NCBI GenBank assembly: GCA_964515235.1
Contig: CAZEVO010000005.1
Coordinates: 1-64,000 of the forward strand
Direction: 5' to 3'
Source: OPU3-GD-OMZ sp964515235
Lineage (GTDB): Bacteria; Pseudomonadota; Gammaproteobacteria; Methylococcales; Methylomonadaceae
DNA: 64,000 bases
The first letter of the stretch is position 1, and each line of letters starts with the position of its first letter. Under the pieces are notes generated by a model. That model searched no databases, was not told where the DNA came from, and was given only the letters and a program-made list of their open reading frames with translations. A program made the position numbers and the translations under genes. Shown piece after piece: positions 46,396-54,112 of this stretch.

Positions 46396-47094
46396 TTAGC
46401 CTTCATTACCTAACCCATTACCTACTGGAAAACTAAATTCACTCGCCATCTCATCCCAAGGTACATACTTAGCCATAACAGCAGAAAAAATAGGCATCTC
46501 AAGCAACCGCGCTAACCATACTCTGACGAAAGGATGTGGCGCCTGATCAAACCAACTTCGATCAACCTGCGCAAACTGTCTAACAAAAGGAAAAATAGCC
46601 ATATCCGCTAGACCGACCCGGTCACCCACTAAATAAGGCCTCTCTTGTAGTTTTTTTTCTAAGTGCGCTAAAAACAATTGCCCTTGCGAACGATAATATT
46701 CAGTAGACTGCTCTGGGTATCGATCGCTGTATTTGTAACGATCCAGCCAAAATTTAAATTCCCTATCATTCTCCGCGACTAAGGCCTGAATTACTGATCT
46801 TTTCTTCGCATCTGATTGTTCCAGCCAATTATCCGGATCATTGTATTCTAGAGAAAAAAGCATGATCTCAAAACTCTCATCAATCACCTGACCATCCGGT
46901 AAAATCAGTACCGGAACCGTTCCTTTGGGAGAAAATTGTAATAATGAGTCCGGTTTATTACGCAACACAACTTCACGCAACAAAACCTGTAAACCACTAT
47001 ATTGAATAGCAATTCGCGCCCTGATCGCATAGGGGCAACGCCGAAAAGAATATAAAATTGGAACTTCTGATCGTCCCTGAGTAGCCTCTAACAT
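46396..47094 (-). CDS. Glutathione S-transferase family protein
   Basis: A cytosolic-type GST. Seen: the thioredoxin-like N-terminus PILYSFRRCPYAIRARIAI with a CPYA motif, the cis-proline segment KGTVPVLILPDGQVIDES, and a helical C-terminal domain. 232 residues. The substrate is not predictable. It stands alone between trhO and the divergent ettA. Confidence 0.88.
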   Translation of the reverse strand: MLEATQGRSEVPILYSFRRCPYAIRARIAIQYSGLQVLLREVVLRNKPDSLLQFSPKGTVPVLILPDGQVIDESFEIMLFSLEYNDPDNWLEQSDAKKRSVIQALVAENDREFKFWLDRYKYSDRYPEQSTEYYRSQGQLFLAHLEKKLQERPYLVGDRVGLADMAIFPFVRQFAQVDRSWFDQAPHPFVRVWLARLLEMPIFSAVMAKYVPWDEMASEFSFPVGNGLGNEG

Positions 47095-47321
47095 AGAAAT
47101 TATGATAAAAAAATTAAGTGCTTAGTTTAACATGACTTCATTCGTCCTTGATCATTCCATCGCCACAATACTTGAACGTGATGACTCTCCTAACCGCTAA
47201 AGCATCTGGCTAACCAATCGGCATTAACGATTTTATTACACTGATTCATTAATCAATGATTATCATCTTATCAAGAACATGAAATAATGATGCTTTTCTA
47301 ACAACCCATTATCTTTAACTC

Positions 47322-48986
47322 ATGGCCCAATATATCTACACAATGAATGGCGTTGGCAAAATAGTCCCGCCTAAAAAATATATTCTGAAGGATATCTATC
47401 TGTCCTTTTTCCCAGGCGCAAAAATAGGCGTCCTAGGACTCAATGGCTCTGGAAAGTCTACCTTGCTACGCATTATGGCTGGTATTGATAAAGATATTGA
47501 AGGCGAAGCACGCGCCCAATCCGGCATAAAAATTGGTTATCTAGCACAAGAGCCTGAACTTGACCTGAGCAAAAATGTCCGAGGCAATATTGAAGAAGGC
47601 GTTGCTGAAACCAAAGCACTTATTGACCGCTTTAACGAAATCAGCAATGCCTTTGCAGAACCCGATGCTGACTTCGACAAACTACTTGCCGAACAAGCAG
47701 AATTGCAAGATAAAATCGATGCTGCTGGCGCCTGGGAACTTGAAAGACAACTCGAAATTGCTGCCGATGCACTTCGCCTTCCTGACTGGGACGCTGAGGT
47801 CAGCACTCTCTCAGGAGGAGAAAAACGTCGCGTTGCGCTTTGCCGCCTTCTTCTGTCAAACCCAGATATGCTATTACTTGACGAGCCAACAAACCACCTT
47901 GATGCAGAATCCGTTGCCTGGCTAGAAACATTTCTTCACAACTTTCCCGGCACCGTCGTAGCGGTTACTCATGATCGTTACTTCTTGGACAATGTTGCTG
48001 GCTGGATTTTAGAACTCGATCGCGGTCAAGGTATCCCTTGGGAGGGCAACTACTCCTCTTGGTTAGAGCAAAAACAAAATAGGCTTGAAATGGAGGAAAA
48101 ACAGGAATCTTCCCGGCAAAAAGCTATGAAAGCAGAATTAGACTGGGTCAGAACCAACCCCAAGGGCCGCCATGCAAAAAACAAAGCTCGTCTGGCACGA
48201 TTTGAAGAACTCTCGCAACAAGACACTCAAAAAAGAAATGAAACTCAAGAGATCTACATTCCACCCGGCCCTCGTTTAGGGGATGTCGTTGTTGAAGCCA
48301 CATCCATACAAAAAGGCTTTGGCGACCGCCTCTTGGTTGACGACCTTAACTTCAATTTACCCCCCGGAGGAATCGTAGGCATCATCGGCCCTAACGGTGC
48401 TGGTAAAACTACTTTATTCAGAATGATAGCCAATGAAGTTTCCCCCGACAGTGGCACTCTAAAGTTGGGATCTACCGTGCAACTGGCTTATGTCGATCAA
48501 TCGCGCGATGACCTCAATGATAACAGTACAGTTTGGGATGATATTTCCGGCGGACTAGATACCATCACTGTCGGAAATTACGAAACCTCTTCTCGCGCCT
48601 ATGTAAGCCGCTTTAATTTCAAAGGCCCTGATCAGCAAAAACGCATCGGCGACCTGTCCGGCGGTGAACGCAACCGCGTCCATCTTGCCAAGTTATTAAA
48701 AAGTGGCGGCAACCTTCTCTTACTTGATGAGCCAACCAATGACTTAGATGTTGAAACCCTACGCGCACTTGAAGAAGCATTACTCAGTTTTCCAGGTTGT
48801 GCTGTAGTCATTTCTCATGACCGCTGGTTTCTTGACCGAATAGCAACTCATATTCTGGCTTTCGAGGGTAATAGCGAAGTAGTTTGGTTTGAAGGCAATT
48901 ACGCCGACTACGAAAAGGACAGACACCGTCGACTCGGTACAGATGCCGACAACCCACATCGCATTAGATACAAAAAAATAAACTAA
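47322..48986 (+). CDS. ettA: Energy-dependent translational throttle protein EttA (ABC-F)
   Basis: ABC-F ATPase that gates the first peptide-bond step according to ATP level by binding the ribosomal E site. Seen: two ABC domains with Walker A GLNGSGKST (near residue 40) and GPNGAGKTT (near 355), signatures LSGGEKRRVAL and LSGGERNRVHL, and the P-site interaction linker between them. 554 residues, one fewer than E. coli EttA, and no membrane segments. It is followed by a 12-base-pair hairpin. Confidence 0.97.
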   Translation: MAQYIYTMNGVGKIVPPKKYILKDIYLSFFPGAKIGVLGLNGSGKSTLLRIMAGIDKDIEGEARAQSGIKIGYLAQEPELDLSKNVRGNIEEGVAETKALIDRFNEISNAFAEPDADFDKLLAEQAELQDKIDAAGAWELERQLEIAADALRLPDWDAEVSTLSGGEKRRVALCRLLLSNPDMLLLDEPTNHLDAESVAWLETFLHNFPGTVVAVTHDRYFLDNVAGWILELDRGQGIPWEGNYSSWLEQKQNRLEMEEKQESSRQKAMKAELDWVRTNPKGRHAKNKARLARFEELSQQDTQKRNETQEIYIPPGPRLGDVVVEATSIQKGFGDRLLVDDLNFNLPPGGIVGIIGPNGAGKTTLFRMIANEVSPDSGTLKLGSTVQLAYVDQSRDDLNDNSTVWDDISGGLDTITVGNYETSSRAYVSRFNFKGPDQQKRIGDLSGGERNRVHLAKLLKSGGNLLLLDEPTNDLDVETLRALEEALLSFPGCAVVISHDRWFLDRIATHILAFEGNSEVVWFEGNYADYEKDRHRRLGTDADNPHRIRYKKIN

Positions 48987-49347
48987 CCCATAAGCCCATT
49001 GACTAATGACTTCTTGAGAATTCGCTCAAGAAGTCACAAATTCGCCTGCCTCCAAAACAACTACAACGTACTTAGCGCCATACAAAAACACCTATTAAGC
49101 GCAAAAAACCGATATTCTCGATGAATATTTTAGCAAAATAATGATTTATTCTAATTTTATCTATTTTTTTAGGTTAAAATGATCGGTTATTTATGGCGGG
49201 TTAATTATCGACCTATTAAGCCTCGCCATCACAGCGCGTTTTGCTAACATATCAATGCCTTACGGCCCATCTGCGGTATAAAATAAGGTGGCAGTAGGTG
49301 ATAGCTATGCAAAAAAAGATTTTAATATTCAATTTCAGAGTACAGAC
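48987..49347 (+). other. 360-bp gap between ettA and EF-G2
   Basis: Contains the ettA-side hairpin (49007-49036) and an AT-rich stretch that should hold the EF-G2 promoter, with TAAAAT near 49175 as a candidate -10 but no convincing -35. I see no tRNA or other gene. A GTG at 49288 is open in frame into the EF-G2 gene, so its true start may lie within this gap. Confidence 0.5.
49007..49036 (+). terminator. Long perfect hairpin after ettA, no U tract
   Basis: TGACTTCTTGAG (49007-49018), loop AATTCG, CTCAAGAAGTCA (49025-49036): 12 perfect pairs. There is no T run on either side, so it is not a standard intrinsic terminator. It could protect the ettA mRNA 3' end or bind a protein. Confidence 0.5.
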
Positions 49348-51432
49348 ATGACAGACTTATCGCTATACAGAAACATCGGTATTTTCGCGCACGTAGACGC
49401 CGGAAAAACAACAACCACGGAAAGAATCCTTAAACTGACTGGAAAAATCCATAAAATTGGTGAAGTACATGATGGTGCAGCGACAACAGACTTCATGGAT
49501 CAAGAACAAGAACGCGGCATTACTATCCAATCCGCTGCAACAACTTGCACCTGGAATGATCACCGACTAAACATTATCGATACCCCTGGGCACGTTGACT
49601 TCACTATTGAAGTCTATCGTTCACTAAAAGTACTTGATGGCGGCGTTGGTGTTTTCTGCGGCTCGGGTGGCGTTGAACCACAATCTGAAACGAACTGGCG
49701 CTATGCTAATGACTCTGAAGTTTCCCGGATCATCTTAGTTAATAAACTGGATCGCTTAGGCGCAGACTTCTACCGTGTTGTTAAACAAATTGAAGACGTC
49801 TTAGGCGCTAACCCACTGGTTATGGTTCTACCTATTGGAACTGAAGATAACTTTGTTGGTGTTGTTGATCTACTGACCCGCAAATCATGGATTTGGGATA
49901 ACTCTGGTGACCCGACAAAATTTACTATTGAAGATGTTCCTGCTGATATGGTAGATCAAGTCGAAGAATGGCGTGAAAAACTCATCGAAACCGCTGTTGA
50001 GCAAGATGATGACGCTATGGAAAAATACCTGGATGGCGAGGAACCTTCAATTGAAACCCTTCATGCTTGTATTCGCAAAGGTACTACGAACCTTGCTTTC
50101 TTCCCTACGTATTGTGGCTCAGCATTTAAAAACAAAGGAATCCAACTCGTTCTTAATGCTGTAGTAGACTACCTTCCGAGTCCGACAGAAGTTAAGCCAC
50201 AACCTGAAGTTGACCTAGACGGTGCTGAAACCGGTGAACTTGCTATCGTTGATACCAATAAACCACTACGCGCGCTCGCTTTTAAAATTATGGATGACCG
50301 CTATGGTGCGCTAACTTTTATTCGAATTTATTCCGGTAAAATAGACAAAGGCGACACCGTTCTTAACACCTTTACTGGGAAAACAGAACGAATTGGCCGA
50401 CTTGTTGAAATGCATGCCGATGAACGTATCGAACTTAATAGCGCCCAGGCCGGCGACATTGTCGCTGTTGTAGGCATGAAAAATGTTCAAACTGGTCACA
50501 CCCTTTGTTGCCCTAAAAACCCAGCAACACTTGAACCTATGGTATTTCCTGATCCCGTTATTTCGATTGCAGTAGCGCCTAAAGATAAAGCCGGTTCTGA
50601 AAAACTTGGTATTGCTATTGGTAAAATGATCGCTGAAGATCCTTCCTTTCGCGTTGAAACAGACGAAGACAGCGGTGAAACCATTCTTAAAGGAATGGGT
50701 GAATTACATTTAGATATTAAAATTGATATCTTAAAACGTACTCACGGCATTGATGTTGAGGTTGGTAAACCACAGGTTGCTTATCGCGAAACCATCACCA
50801 AAAAAATCGAAGACAGTTACACTCATAAAAAGCAATCCGGTGGCTCTGGACAATTTGGTAAGATTGATTACACACTCGAGCCCGCAGAAGTTGGAGAAGG
50901 CTTTATCTTTGAGTCGAAAGTAACAGGTGGTAATGTTCCTAGAGAATTCTGGCCTGCTGTTGAAAAAGGCTTTAAGAATAGCATGGATGTTGGTGTCATG
51001 GCTGGCTTCCCTTGTCTTGATGTTAAAGTCACCCTTTTTGACGGTGGCTTCCATGCTGTTGACTCCTCAGCTGTTGCTTTTGAAATTGCGGCAAAGGCTG
51101 CTTACCGCCAATCCATTCCTAAAGCCGGTCCTCAACTGATCGAACCGATCATGAAAGTTGACGTCTTTACCCCTGATGATCACGTTGGTGATGTTATTGG
51201 TGATTTGAACCGTCGTAGAGGAATGATTCAAGGACAAGATTCTGGCGTCAGTGGTGTACGTGTTAAAGCACAAGCCCCGCTGAGTGAAATGTTCGGCTAC
51301 ATCGGCGATCTTAGAACCATGACCTCAGGTCGTGGTCAGTTTTCGATGGAATTCTCACATTACTCTCCATGCCCAAAAAATGTCGCTGAAGATGTTATTA
51401 AAGAGGTCAAAGAGCGCGAAGAAAAAAGCTAG
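49348..51432 (+). CDS. fusA2: Elongation factor G, EF-G2 type
   Basis: Translocation GTPase, probably an EF-G paralogue encoded outside the ribosomal str operon. Seen: G1 AHVDAGKTT (residues 14-22), switch I RGITIQSAATT, DTPGHVDFT, NKLDRLGAD, and EF-G domains II-V to the C-terminal SGRGQFSMEFSHY. I start at ATG 49348, giving 694 residues, because MTDLSLYRNIGIF is the family start; GTG 49288 would add 20 residues. FusA-like EF-G or RF3 are alternatives; the length and domains fit EF-G, not RF3. Flanked by ettA, with a strong terminator downstream. Confidence 0.9.
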   Translation: MTDLSLYRNIGIFAHVDAGKTTTTERILKLTGKIHKIGEVHDGAATTDFMDQEQERGITIQSAATTCTWNDHRLNIIDTPGHVDFTIEVYRSLKVLDGGVGVFCGSGGVEPQSETNWRYANDSEVSRIILVNKLDRLGADFYRVVKQIEDVLGANPLVMVLPIGTEDNFVGVVDLLTRKSWIWDNSGDPTKFTIEDVPADMVDQVEEWREKLIETAVEQDDDAMEKYLDGEEPSIETLHACIRKGTTNLAFFPTYCGSAFKNKGIQLVLNAVVDYLPSPTEVKPQPEVDLDGAETGELAIVDTNKPLRALAFKIMDDRYGALTFIRIYSGKIDKGDTVLNTFTGKTERIGRLVEMHADERIELNSAQAGDIVAVVGMKNVQTGHTLCCPKNPATLEPMVFPDPVISIAVAPKDKAGSEKLGIAIGKMIAEDPSFRVETDEDSGETILKGMGELHLDIKIDILKRTHGIDVEVGKPQVAYRETITKKIEDSYTHKKQSGGSGQFGKIDYTLEPAEVGEGFIFESKVTGGNVPREFWPAVEKGFKNSMDVGVMAGFPCLDVKVTLFDGGFHAVDSSAVAFEIAAKAAYRQSIPKAGPQLIEPIMKVDVFTPDDHVGDVIGDLNRRRGMIQGQDSGVSGVRVKAQAPLSEMFGYIGDLRTMTSGRGQFSMEFSHYSPCPKNVAEDVIKEVKEREEKS

Positions 51433-51454
51433 ACACAACACAACTTAAGAAAAC

Positions 51455-51490
51455 AAAAAAAGGGTGGCTGATTTGAGTCACCCTTTTTTT
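51455..51490 (+). terminator. Intrinsic terminator after EF-G2
   Basis: A run, GGGTGGCT (51462-51469), loop GATTTG, AGTCACCC (51476-51483), T7. Eight pairs including one G:T, 30 bases after the stop. Confidence 0.9.
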
Positions 51491-51657
51491 ATGATCATTA
51501 TTTTCAATCCTTGCTCGCCAATTAACAACATTAGCACTTCTAACTGAGCATCAATTCATTCCATATTATCGATATACGGTCAGCCCAGCCAAACAAGTGA
51601 GACTATTGACCCTCGATTAATTAAATACGCCGGACACAAGCCAACTGATGATTCACA

Positions 51658-52014
51658 TCAGCTTCCAAATATCACATCAAAGCCTGACATAAAATCATGC
51701 AGTCCTGAGCGAGCAATAGGCTTAACAGGTAGAGTCAACTGATCTATAACGAGACCTTTTTCTCTTAACGACTCTGTCTCAATCCACAAGTCATCCACAT
51801 CATAAAGTGCTAGCGCATCAAAAACAGCTACCGTCTGCTTATAACCATACTTCTCAGCAGATTGCCCACGCAATAATTGAAAAACACCTGCATCTAAAAA
51901 CAATAAACTAACCGGACGGTCAAATGCAGCCAGCGTTAAAATAACATCAAGCTGTTCTTGGACATGAATACTGCCATGAGGTGAACAATGCATAATGACT
52001 AAATACTTCTTCAT
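51658..52014 (-). CDS. tusC: TusC/DsrF-like sulfur relay protein
   Basis: DsrE-fold subunit of the TusBCD heterohexamer that relays persulfide sulfur to tRNA 2-thiouridine synthesis, or of its DsrEFH relatives. Seen: MKKYLVIMHCSPHGS start, then AFDRPVSLLFLDAGVFQLL, typical of DsrF/TusC, with no catalytic cysteine at the TusD position. 118 residues. Its ATG overlaps the tusD stop by 4 bases. No tusB follows: the bases after the stop close quickly in all frames I followed. Confidence 0.86.
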   Translation of the reverse strand: MKKYLVIMHCSPHGSIHVQEQLDVILTLAAFDRPVSLLFLDAGVFQLLRGQSAEKYGYKQTVAVFDALALYDVDDLWIETESLREKGLVIDQLTLPVKPIARSGLHDFMSGFDVIFGS

Positions 52015-52406
52015 GTACTGGGGAATACAATAAAGCGGTCAGCGCTAATCGTTGCTTCAACCAACTGACCCAAACCAGAAATACGAAATCCCGTCGCTAA
52101 ATCCTGATCGGTCCTGTTTTGACGCGCAGCTTCTTCTGATGATAATAGCCCACGCCGTTGCGCCGCCGAGATACAAATAACCAAATCAATATTATTTTGT
52201 TGCGCCAATTCACGCCAACGACGAGTATATTGAAGCTCATCATCAGGCGGCGTTTGTGCGGCCAAGGCCTGATAAACAGCATCAAAATAAAAAAATATTT
52301 GCACAACACGATGACCAGAAGAAAGCGCTGCTACAACAAATTGATAAGCTATATCACCAGCAGAACCCGCATAAGGACTACTATTAACTTGGATCGCAAA
52401 TTTCAT
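52011..52406 (-). CDS. tusD: TusD/DsrE-like sulfurtransferase
   Basis: Persulfide-carrying subunit of the Tus relay. Seen: the start MKFAIQVNSSPYAGSA and the VICISAAQRRG segment with the active cysteine near residue 78, as in E. coli TusD. 131 residues, normal. First of a two-gene tusDC pair; tusB, tusE and tusA are not in the window. DsrE of a sulfur-oxidising system is an alternative reading, but no other dsr gene is present. Confidence 0.87.
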   Translation of the reverse strand: MKFAIQVNSSPYAGSAGDIAYQFVVAALSSGHRVVQIFFYFDAVYQALAAQTPPDDELQYTRRWRELAQQNNIDLVICISAAQRRGLLSSEEAARQNRTDQDLATGFRISGLGQLVEATISADRFIVFPST

Positions 52407-52480
52407 AAGACCCCAACAATTCTAATGCATCAAAAACCCTGATCTCAATAAAAAAACAGCTTCAGATGAACGCTAAAAAG

Positions 52481-54097
52481 CTAGACTAACAAGAGACGAA
52501 CATCAGTTAGCAAAGCAATAATCGTCCGCATAAACCGCGCCGCATCAGCACCGTCAATAACACGATGGTCATAAGATAGATCTAAAGGCATCATGAGCCT
52601 AGGTTCAAATTCAGAACCACTCCAGACCGGTTTCATTTGTGACCGGGTTGCACCTAAAATAGCCACCTCAGGCGCATTTACAATTGGCGTAAAGGCCGTA
52701 CCACCAATACCTCCCAAATTTGATATTGTCATACAACCACCCTGCATTTCAGCAGGACGTAATTTACCATCTCTTGCTTTAACTCCTAACTCAAACATTT
52801 CGGCGGAAAGTTCAAATAAGCTCTTCTTATCAACATCTTTTATAACGGGCACTACCAATCCTTTAGGAGTATCTACAGCAATACCGATATTGTAATATTT
52901 CTTCAAAATTAATCGCTCACCATCAGGTGATAAAGAACTATTAAATTGAGGATATTGCTTCAATGCTGCGGCAACCGCCTTAAGCATAAAACCTAAACCC
53001 GTAATTTTAATACCTTCCTTCTCCGCACTAACCTTAAGCGACTTTCTAAACGCTTCCATTTCAGTAATATCAGCCTCGTCATGATGTGTCACCATGGGTA
53101 AATTCAGCCAAACTCGCGATAAATTTACACCGGTCAGACGCTTGATCTTACTTAATTTTTGTTCCTCAATGTCACCAAATTGACTGAAATCAACCGCGGG
53201 TATTGGAGGTATAACACTAGCTCCACCTACAACCGAAGTATGAGTATTATTACCACTCCCTGCTGTCGCCATGATCTTTTTCACATGACTGGTAACGTCT
53301 TCTTTCAGAATCCGCCCTTTACGCCCACTACCTTGCTGAATTAACGATAAATCGACACCTAATTCACGCGCAAAACGACGAATCGACGGCGTTGCATGAA
53401 CAATACCACCATCACTTCGACTAACATCAAGACTAATTTCCTTCTGAATACTCGGTTCTGGTTTCTGCTCTCGCTGAGTCGGTTCTGGTACAGATGACGG
53501 TTCAGGACTTATGGCTTCGGCCTGAGAACTCTTATCCGCAACACTCACAGTCACAATCAAAGACCCTTCTGAGACACTGTCACCAACACTTACTTTAACA
53601 TCCACAACAGTACCGGCAGTACTGGCTGGAAGATCCATCGTGGCTTTATCACCCTCCATAACGACTAAGGTTTGTTCAAGCTCAACCTCATCTCCAGAAC
53701 TCACCAGTACTTCAATTATCTCCACATCACTTGCACCGCCAAGATCAGGAACTTTAATATCTACAATACGACTCGCACCAACATCCTTCGCTTCTAATTC
53801 CTCTTTTACTTGCTCTGGCTTGACTGCTTGTTCTTCAGCCGCAGCCGCTACCTGAACACCTGAACTTAGCGTAACAATCAAAGAACCTTCAGACACACTA
53901 TCACCAACATTGACCTTCACCTCAGCAACGGTGCCTGCTGCCGTAGCAGGTAGATCCATAGTTGCTTTATCACCCTCCATCACTACTAGGGTTTGCTCAA
54001 GCTCAATGACATCTCCAGGGCTAACCAAGATCTCAATCACTTCGACATCGTCTGCACCACCAAGATCGGGAACTTTTACTTCTATTAAATCAGTCAT
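52481..54097 (-). CDS. aceF: Dihydrolipoyllysine acetyltransferase (PDH E2)
   Basis: E2 core of pyruvate dehydrogenase, passing acetyl to CoA. Seen in order: two lipoyl domains with lysines K44 and K151 in identical EGDKATMDLP motifs, a Pro/Glu-rich linker, the E1/E3-binding domain (about 234-275, ATPSIRRFARELGVDL), and the catalytic acyltransferase domain with H511 and D515 in SYDHRVIDG. 538 residues, two lipoyl domains versus three in E. coli. It lies 15 bases after aceE. The lpdA gene is not next to it. Confidence 0.97.
   Translation of the reverse strand: MTDLIEVKVPDLGGADDVEVIEILVSPGDVIELEQTLVVMEGDKATMDLPATAAGTVAEVKVNVGDSVSEGSLIVTLSSGVQVAAAAEEQAVKPEQVKEELEAKDVGASRIVDIKVPDLGGASDVEIIEVLVSSGDEVELEQTLVVMEGDKATMDLPASTAGTVVDVKVSVGDSVSEGSLIVTVSVADKSSQAEAISPEPSSVPEPTQREQKPEPSIQKEISLDVSRSDGGIVHATPSIRRFARELGVDLSLIQQGSGRKGRILKEDVTSHVKKIMATAGSGNNTHTSVVGGASVIPPIPAVDFSQFGDIEEQKLSKIKRLTGVNLSRVWLNLPMVTHHDEADITEMEAFRKSLKVSAEKEGIKITGLGFMLKAVAAALKQYPQFNSSLSPDGERLILKKYYNIGIAVDTPKGLVVPVIKDVDKKSLFELSAEMFELGVKARDGKLRPAEMQGGCMTISNLGGIGGTAFTPIVNAPEVAILGATRSQMKPVWSGSEFEPRLMMPLDLSYDHRVIDGADAARFMRTIIALLTDVRLLLV
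53543..54097 (-). repeat. Tandem lipoyl-domain coding repeat inside aceF
   Basis: The two lipoyl domains (coding about 53860-54097 and 53543-53767) are near copies at DNA and protein level, sharing VPDLGG, EGDKATMDLP and GDSVSEGSLIVT. This is an intragenic duplication and could recombine to change the domain number. Confidence 0.85.
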
Positions 54098-54112
54098 GTT
54101 TTAACCAGCTCC

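Noticed and set aside
50731..51054. Minus-strand open frames inside EF-G2
   Set aside because: They oppose conserved EF-G domains and have no ribosome site or homology visible.
49348..51432. Peptide chain release factor 3 (prfC)
   Set aside because: The protein has the full EF-G domain order to SGRGQFSMEFSHY and about 694 residues; RF3 is about 530 and lacks EF-G domain IV.
51658..52406. Dissimilatory dsr sulfur-oxidation genes
   Set aside because: Only two DsrE-fold genes are present, with no dsrAB or dsrC nearby; a TusDC reading is simpler.
53543..54097. Mobile or CRISPR-like repeat in aceF
   Set aside because: The repeat is a coding duplication of lipoyl domains, not an array or an insertion element.
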